Part shown: positions 49,826 to 53,116 of the stretch, in pieces
How positions within the stretch are numbered: the stretch's first letter is position 1
Layout of the letters: each line of letters opens with the position of its first letter
Source of the DNA: Clostridia bacterium
GTDB lineage: Bacteria > Bacillota > Clostridia > Oscillospirales > CAG-272
Direction of reading: 5' to 3'
DNA length: 53,116 nucleotides
Assembly (NCBI GenBank): GCA_017444735.1
Contig: JAFSWB010000041.1
Location: forward strand, 1 to 53,116
Made by a program: the position numbers and the translations under genes
The notes under the pieces: generated by a model
Told to the model about the DNA's origin: nothing
Databases searched by the model: none
Seen by the model: the letters and a program-made list of their open reading frames with translations, nothing else

Positions 49826-50314
49826 TCAATATCCGAATTTACCCGAAAGACTGTCGTCGTTCTTTATCCAGTCCTCGACCTCGTAAACCGAAAAATCGGT
49901 TTTTGTCTCTCTGACGACGACGGTCCTGATACCGGCGTTTATCACAAGTCTTTTGCACATCATGCAGGAGCAGGTCCCCGGGACGATCGATCCGCTGTCC
50001 GGGTCGGTACAGCACATATAGAGAACGGAGCCGATCATATTCTCCCGGGAGGCGGCGATTATCGCGTTCGCCTCCGCATGGACGGAGCGGCACATCTCGT
50101 ATCTCTCCCCGCGCTGGATCCCGAGCCTCGTCCTGATGCAGTCGCCGATCTCATTGCAGTTCGCGCGCCCGCGCGGGGCTCCGTTATATCCCGTCGAGAT
50201 GATCGTGTCGTTCTTGACGATGATCGAGCCGAATCTGCGGCGGAGGCAGGTTGAGCGCTCCGACACGGTCTCGGCGATATCGAGATAATAGTTTTCCTTT
50301 GATACGCGGTCCAT
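49826..50314 (-). CDS. dCMP deaminase (ComEB-like)
   Basis: The 162-residue zinc enzyme turns dCMP into dUMP, feeding thymidylate synthesis. The catalytic HAE is in CRSVHAEANAIIAA, and the zinc cysteines are in CSCMMCKRLVINAG. TGYNGAPRG and NCNEIGDC are the usual substrate-side motifs of the family. AGGAG lies eight bases before the ATG at 50314; a GTG one codon earlier is possible. It sits in a same-strand run with the phosphatase and the unknown membrane protein. Confidence 0.94.
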   Translation of the reverse strand: MDRVSKENYYLDIAETVSERSTCLRRRFGSIIVKNDTIISTGYNGAPRGRANCNEIGDCIRTRLGIQRGERYEMCRSVHAEANAIIAASRENMIGSVLYMCCTDPDSGSIVPGTCSCMMCKRLVINAGIRTVVVRETKTDFSVYEVEDWIKNDDSLSGKFGY

Positions 50315-50326
50315 CACAAAAACTCC

Positions 50327-51154
50327 TTATTCGGTTTCCGCGTCTTCGGCGCGGTAAGCAAAGATCGTTCCGGCGAATTCGACGTGGCGGCGGTGAGCCT
50401 CCTCCTCTCTCTTCTTTCCGGTGAAGGCGGACATCGTCGACACCCGCCTTATGCAGAGGACCGTGTCGTCCGGAAGAGAGGAGAACGCCTTGTTCTTTCC
50501 GAAAAACTCAACGAGGACGGCGGGTATCCCGTATTCGTCGATCGAGCCCTCCGGGCGGTATCCGACGACCTCTTCGAGCTTCATCAGTCCGCCGGCGTCC
50601 CTGATCGTCTCAAACAGATAGGGATCGAGCAGACAGATCACCGAGTCTCCGGCGAGCATATCGTTGGAGAACGCGGCGTACGCGTCGCGGTTCTCCTGGC
50701 TTTTCGCATAGCGTTCGAGGGGGCTCCATTCGTTCTTCTTCTTCGCCTCCTCGGAAGCGGCGGCCGCCTTTTCGTCTGAAACGTAAAAGAGCGTCGTGAA
50801 GCGGGCGACGTGGGTCGTCCCGTCGGCTGAGGCGAGCGACGACAGAGCGTCCTCAGCCGCCGCCGCGCTGTCGGAGTCGAAGGTCACGGCGCCCGCGAAG
50901 AGGACGAAGACGTCCGCTTTTTTGTTTCTCACCATCTGGGTGATCCCGACGGCGAAGATCAGGGCGAAGCCGATGAAAATGAGGATCGGCGCCTTGTAGT
51001 GATACCAGAGGTTTCCGAAGAAGCTCTCCCTGACCGGTTCCGGATCGCTTTCACTTTCCGTTTCCGCCCCGCCGAGAACGCGAAGCCGCTTCGCGGCGTT
51101 CGACTCGTATTCTTCCTCGTTTTCTCCCCGTTTTTTTTCTTCGTTTTCCGCCAT
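50327..51154 (-). CDS. Single-span membrane protein of unknown function
   Basis: I do not recognise this 275-residue protein. It has an acidic, charged N-terminal 45 residues, then one membrane helix at about 54-72 (PILIFIGFALIFAVGITQM). A soluble part of about 200 residues follows. That part has an alpha/beta look, with strand-like VFVLFAGAVTF, DSVICLLDPYLFETI and IPAVLVEFFG, which recalls a degenerate periplasmic-binding or lipoprotein fold. The start lies one base after the stop of the phosphodiesterase-like gene, so the two are in one operon. No catalytic motif is seen. Confidence 0.65.
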   Translation of the reverse strand: MAENEEKKRGENEEEYESNAAKRLRVLGGAETESESDPEPVRESFFGNLWYHYKAPILIFIGFALIFAVGITQMVRNKKADVFVLFAGAVTFDSDSAAAAEDALSSLASADGTTHVARFTTLFYVSDEKAAAASEEAKKKNEWSPLERYAKSQENRDAYAAFSNDMLAGDSVICLLDPYLFETIRDAGGLMKLEEVVGYRPEGSIDEYGIPAVLVEFFGKNKAFSSLPDDTVLCIRRVSTMSAFTGKKREEEAHRRHVEFAGTIFAYRAEDAETE

Positions 51155-51155
51155 A

Positions 51156-51956
51156 TTACTTCGTGAAGAGTCCGTCCGGGAGCTTTGAATCCCACGACGG
51201 CGAGCCGGGTACGCCGAGCGCGCGGGTGACGACGGCGGGGATGTCCTTGACCTCGAGGTCGATCCGTGTTCCCGGAGCGACGGTCTTTCCGACCGCGGCG
51301 AAGAACACGTATTTTTCCTCGTCCGTCACTCCGCCGTGGTTCTGACCGAATCCGCCATGGTCCGCGGTCGCGATGAAGAGCGTGTCGTCCGCGATCCCCG
51401 CCTCCTCGACCGCTGATCTGATCGCGCCGACGTAACCGTCGGCGACGGTGAGCTCTTTGAGATATTTTTCCGAGCCGTAGCCGAACGTGTGACCCGCTCC
51501 GTCGATGGAATCGAACTGAACGAAGACGAACGTCGGCTTCTTTTCCCTGATATATTCGCAAACGCGTCTTGTGATCCCGGGGTCCTCTCCCGTATCGAGA
51601 TGAACTCCGGCGTCGCGTTCGACGATGCCTGAAAGTATGGGACTCCAGTTGCTGAAGGCGCCGATCTCGGCGTCCGGCCGGGCGTCTCTGATCATTCTGA
51701 ACACGGTGGGATGTTCGGCGTCGGTGTACGGAAGTCTCGACACGATATCGTTTGTGAGCCCGTGCGTCTCGGGATAAACGCCGATGAGCATCGAACCCCA
51801 GCACTCGGCGGAGATCGTCGGGATGGACGTGAGACAATAGTCGGTCCCGGCGCCCTCTGCAAAGAGCCGCCTGATCGCCGGCGCGTCCGTCTTTCTGTAA
51901 AAGTTGCCCGCCCCGTCGATACCTACCAGAACAACGTGCTTATACTCTCCGGCCAT
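51156..51956 (-). CDS. Alkaline phosphatase superfamily phosphodiesterase-like protein
   Basis: The 266-residue protein has the metal-binding start VVLVGIDGAGNFY and the nucleophile segment PTISAECWGSMLIGVYPETHG. VFVQFDSIDGAGHTFGYGS and ATADHGGFGQNHGG follow, the order seen in nucleotide pyrophosphatase/phosphodiesterases. It lacks a signal peptide and is shorter than most exported members, so it is probably cytoplasmic. The substrate is unknown. AAAGGA precedes the start and a very strong promoter lies 45-70 bases upstream. It heads a six-gene same-strand run ending with tsaD; all six could be co-transcribed. Confidence 0.83.
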   Translation of the reverse strand: MAGEYKHVVLVGIDGAGNFYRKTDAPAIRRLFAEGAGTDYCLTSIPTISAECWGSMLIGVYPETHGLTNDIVSRLPYTDAEHPTVFRMIRDARPDAEIGAFSNWSPILSGIVERDAGVHLDTGEDPGITRRVCEYIREKKPTFVFVQFDSIDGAGHTFGYGSEKYLKELTVADGYVGAIRSAVEEAGIADDTLFIATADHGGFGQNHGGVTDEEKYVFFAAVGKTVAPGTRIDLEVKDIPAVVTRALGVPGSPSWDSKLPDGLFTK

Positions 51957-51998
51957 AATAAAATATCCTTTCGGTGATAATATAATAATTCATAATAA

Positions 51999-52027
51999 AT
52001 AATACCTCATACGGGTCAAAATGTCAA
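51999..52027 (-). promoter_or_regulatory. Promoter of the phosphodiesterase-to-tsaD gene run
   Basis: On the minus strand a perfect TTGACA (52022-52027) and TATTAT (51999-52004) are spaced by 17 bases. AT-rich DNA follows toward the start codon. Confidence 0.75.
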
Positions 52028-52045
52028 TGGCTGACCGGAGGGATA

Positions 52046-52073
52046 TTGACATATGAAAAAAAAGTGGTAAAAT
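52046..52073 (+). promoter_or_regulatory. Lipoprotein gene promoter
   Basis: A perfect TTGACA (52046-52051) and TAAAAT (52068-52073) with a preceding TGG are spaced by 16 bases. It is divergent from the phosphodiesterase promoter, with the two -35 boxes about 20 bases apart. Confidence 0.72.
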
Positions 52074-52126
52074 AATACGTGCACGATACCGGGAGACCGG
52101 ATTATTACAGATTTGGAGGCAATATC

Positions 52127-52774
52127 ATGAAAAGAATTCTTGCGATCCTTATCGCGATCCTGACCGTAGCCGCTCTGATTTCCTGCGGCGCGCCGGTCAA
52201 GCAGACGGAGGGGACCGCGACGGCGGGAAATACCGAAACGGCGGGCTCGACGGATAAGGAGACCGACGCCGCGACGGAGACCGACGCCGCGACGGAGGAA
52301 GGCGACGAGACGGGAGACGATGAGGACGATAAGCCGGTCATCATTCCCAAGGCGACCGACGAAGGGATCAAGGCGGAAGAGGGCGCTCTTTCGTTCCTCG
52401 GCGACGGCGAAGTCTATTTTGACGTCAGCGTAAGCGATAAGATCGACTCCTTCAAGGTCGAGATCGACGGGCAGGACGCCGTCGGCCATGCGGTCAAGTT
52501 CAAGGAAGGCAGCGAAATCTCGGTCGAAGCGACCGGCGACGAGAACGTGAAGCTCTCCGTTTTCGTCGTCTTCGGCGACGAAGAAGGCGCTCACTTTACG
52601 TTCAGCAGAAACAACAATGTTACCAAGATGGACGCCCTCTCCAGAAAATTCCAGGAGAGGACGAACAACAAGAGGATCTATATCGCCGTCCTCGAAAAAC
52701 TCGACGGATGGAATCACGATCTCTCCGAGGGACTGAACGCGACGCTTGAACCCTACACCGAACTCGAGAAATAA
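52127..52774 (+). CDS. Small lipoprotein of unknown function
   Basis: The 215-residue protein starts MKRILAILIAILTVAALISC, a lipoprotein signal with the lipid-bearing Cys at position 20. A Thr/Glu/Asp/Ala-rich linker (about 22-70) follows. The rest is a small domain with strand-rich sequence (VYFDVSVSDKIDSFKVEIDG and LSVFVVFGDEEGAHF). It should sit on the outer face of the membrane. TTGGAGG lies eight bases before the ATG. I do not recognise a family. It may be a surface or wall-associated protein. Confidence 0.8.
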   Translation: MKRILAILIAILTVAALISCGAPVKQTEGTATAGNTETAGSTDKETDAATETDAATEEGDETGDDEDDKPVIIPKATDEGIKAEEGALSFLGDGEVYFDVSVSDKIDSFKVEIDGQDAVGHAVKFKEGSEISVEATGDENVKLSVFVVFGDEEGAHFTFSRNNNVTKMDALSRKFQERTNNKRIYIAVLEKLDGWNHDLSEGLNATLEPYTELEK

Positions 52775-52870
52775 TACCTCACTTAAAAAAGAGCGCTCCC
52801 GGAAGAGCGACCGTCATAAGGAAGTTTTTTGACCGTGCGTTATTGTGGTGAGTAAGTGCGCACAATGATC

Positions 52871-52911
52871 AAAAAGGAACAGGCTGTAACCTCAGTCTGT
52901 TCCTTTTTTTT
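52871..52911 (+). terminator. Terminator downstream of the lipoprotein gene
   Basis: GGAACAGGCTG pairs with CAGTCTGTTCC (one G-T pair), followed by nine T and preceded by five A. It lies about 100 bases after the stop. The 52775-52870 gap before it shows only weak pairing and no gene. Confidence 0.85.
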
Positions 52912-52925
52912 GATTAGAGCGAAAT

Positions 52926-53116
52926 TGCCGCGCATAGCGCGGCAGCAAAATTGTTTGCCCGCCGGCAATCAGCTAAATTGAAAATCGAAGATTTTCAGCT
53001 AAATTGAATTCGCCCTCAAGCTCGCGCAAGCGAATTTAGCTGAGCGAAGCTCAATTTAGCTGTGCGAAGCACAATTTAGCTCGCCGCAGGCGAATTCAGC
53101 TTCGGCGCGGCAAAGA
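52926..53116. repeat. Tandem short-hairpin array at the right edge
   Basis: The last 190 bases are a series of short perfect hairpins. The clearest units repeat every 20 bases from about 53033: AATTTAGC, a five-base arm, a three-base loop and the matching arm. The stems read TGAGC-GAA-GCTCA (53041-53053), TGTGC-GAA-GCACA (53061-53073) and TCGCC-GCA-GGCGA (53081-53093). Earlier members are TGCCGCGC-ATA-GCGCGGCA (52926-52944), GAAAATC-GAA-GATTTTC (52980-52996) and a wider AATTCGC/GCGAATT pair (53007-53036). The stem sequences vary while the pairing is kept. The array runs off the window and no gene lies in it. Confidence 0.75.

Noticed and set aside
52926-53116. CRISPR array
   Set aside because: Units are 20 bases with palindromic variable parts and no spacer of 30 bases or so; no cas gene is in the window.

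Overview
The window looks like chromosomal DNA of a GC-rich, obligately anaerobic Bacillota, most likely an uncultured Clostridia of the Oscillospirales/Ruminococcaceae type. The grounds are a lysine (L-box) riboswitch on dapA, BlaI/M56 regulation, SLH-anchored surface proteins, a DnaD/DnaI-type helicase loader, HPr with both His15 and Ser46, a clostridial-type GdhA, an Rnf complex, O2-sensitive glycyl radical enzymes and a tiny Cys-rich membrane peptide. Taxonomy below class is inference. No rRNA, tRNA, phage, insertion sequence or CRISPR array was seen. Promoters are mostly easy to read, with TTGACA-like -35 boxes and 16-17 nt spacers.

Layout, left to right. 1-2.3 kb: a YafQ/RelB toxin-antitoxin pair, queA, and a divergent promoter feeding a lysine riboswitch. 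2.3-4.0 kb: dapA-dapB. 4.1-9.1 kb: an LTA-synthase-like membrane sulfatase and a GH106-like glycoside hydrolase. 9.2-11.4 kb: a nucleoside hydrolase and an AI-2E family permease. 11.4-16.4 kb: a BlaI repressor, an M56 protease whose extracellular part is a BspA-type leucine-rich repeat (LRR) domain, and a secreted LRR-SLH protein in one operon. 16.5-21.5 kb: uvrC-rsmD-coaD, HPr and gdhA. 21.7-24.7 kb: trkA-trkH potassium uptake. 24.8-30.0 kb: a glycyl radical activase followed by two tandem glycyl radical enzymes with an unusual active-site motif.

30.2-37.1 kb: an RluA-type pseudouridine synthase and the complete rnfCDGEAB operon. The Rnf complex couples ferredoxin:NAD+ oxidoreduction to ion transport. 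37.3-40.7 kb: a sigma factor, a membrane anti-sigma-like protein with an SLH-like extracellular end, and a secreted SLH protein. 40.8-43.5 kb: a diacylglycerol kinase family protein and a long-chain acyl-CoA synthetase. 43.6-45.4 kb: a CpXC-like zinc-ribbon protein, a 31-residue Cys-rich peptide and a sugar-phosphate isomerase-like TIM barrel. 45.5-47.7 kb: dnaI/dnaC-like and dnaD-like primosome genes behind a cluster of DnaA-box-like sites. 47.8-52.0 kb: tsaD, rimI, a phosphatase, dCMP deaminase, an unknown membrane protein and a phosphodiesterase-like protein. 52.1-53.1 kb: a lipoprotein, then an array of short hairpins with a 20-bp period running off the window edge.

The most notable points are: (1) two unrelated surface-sensing modules (BlaI/M56-LRR and sigma/anti-sigma-SLH), each followed by an exported protein built from the same domain as its sensor; (2) paired glycyl radical enzymes in which the usual Cys-x-Glu is Cys-Asn-Gln; (3) the hairpin array with compensating stem changes; and (4) an RnfG with a long acidic tail. 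All assignments rest on reading the sequence; no database search was run.
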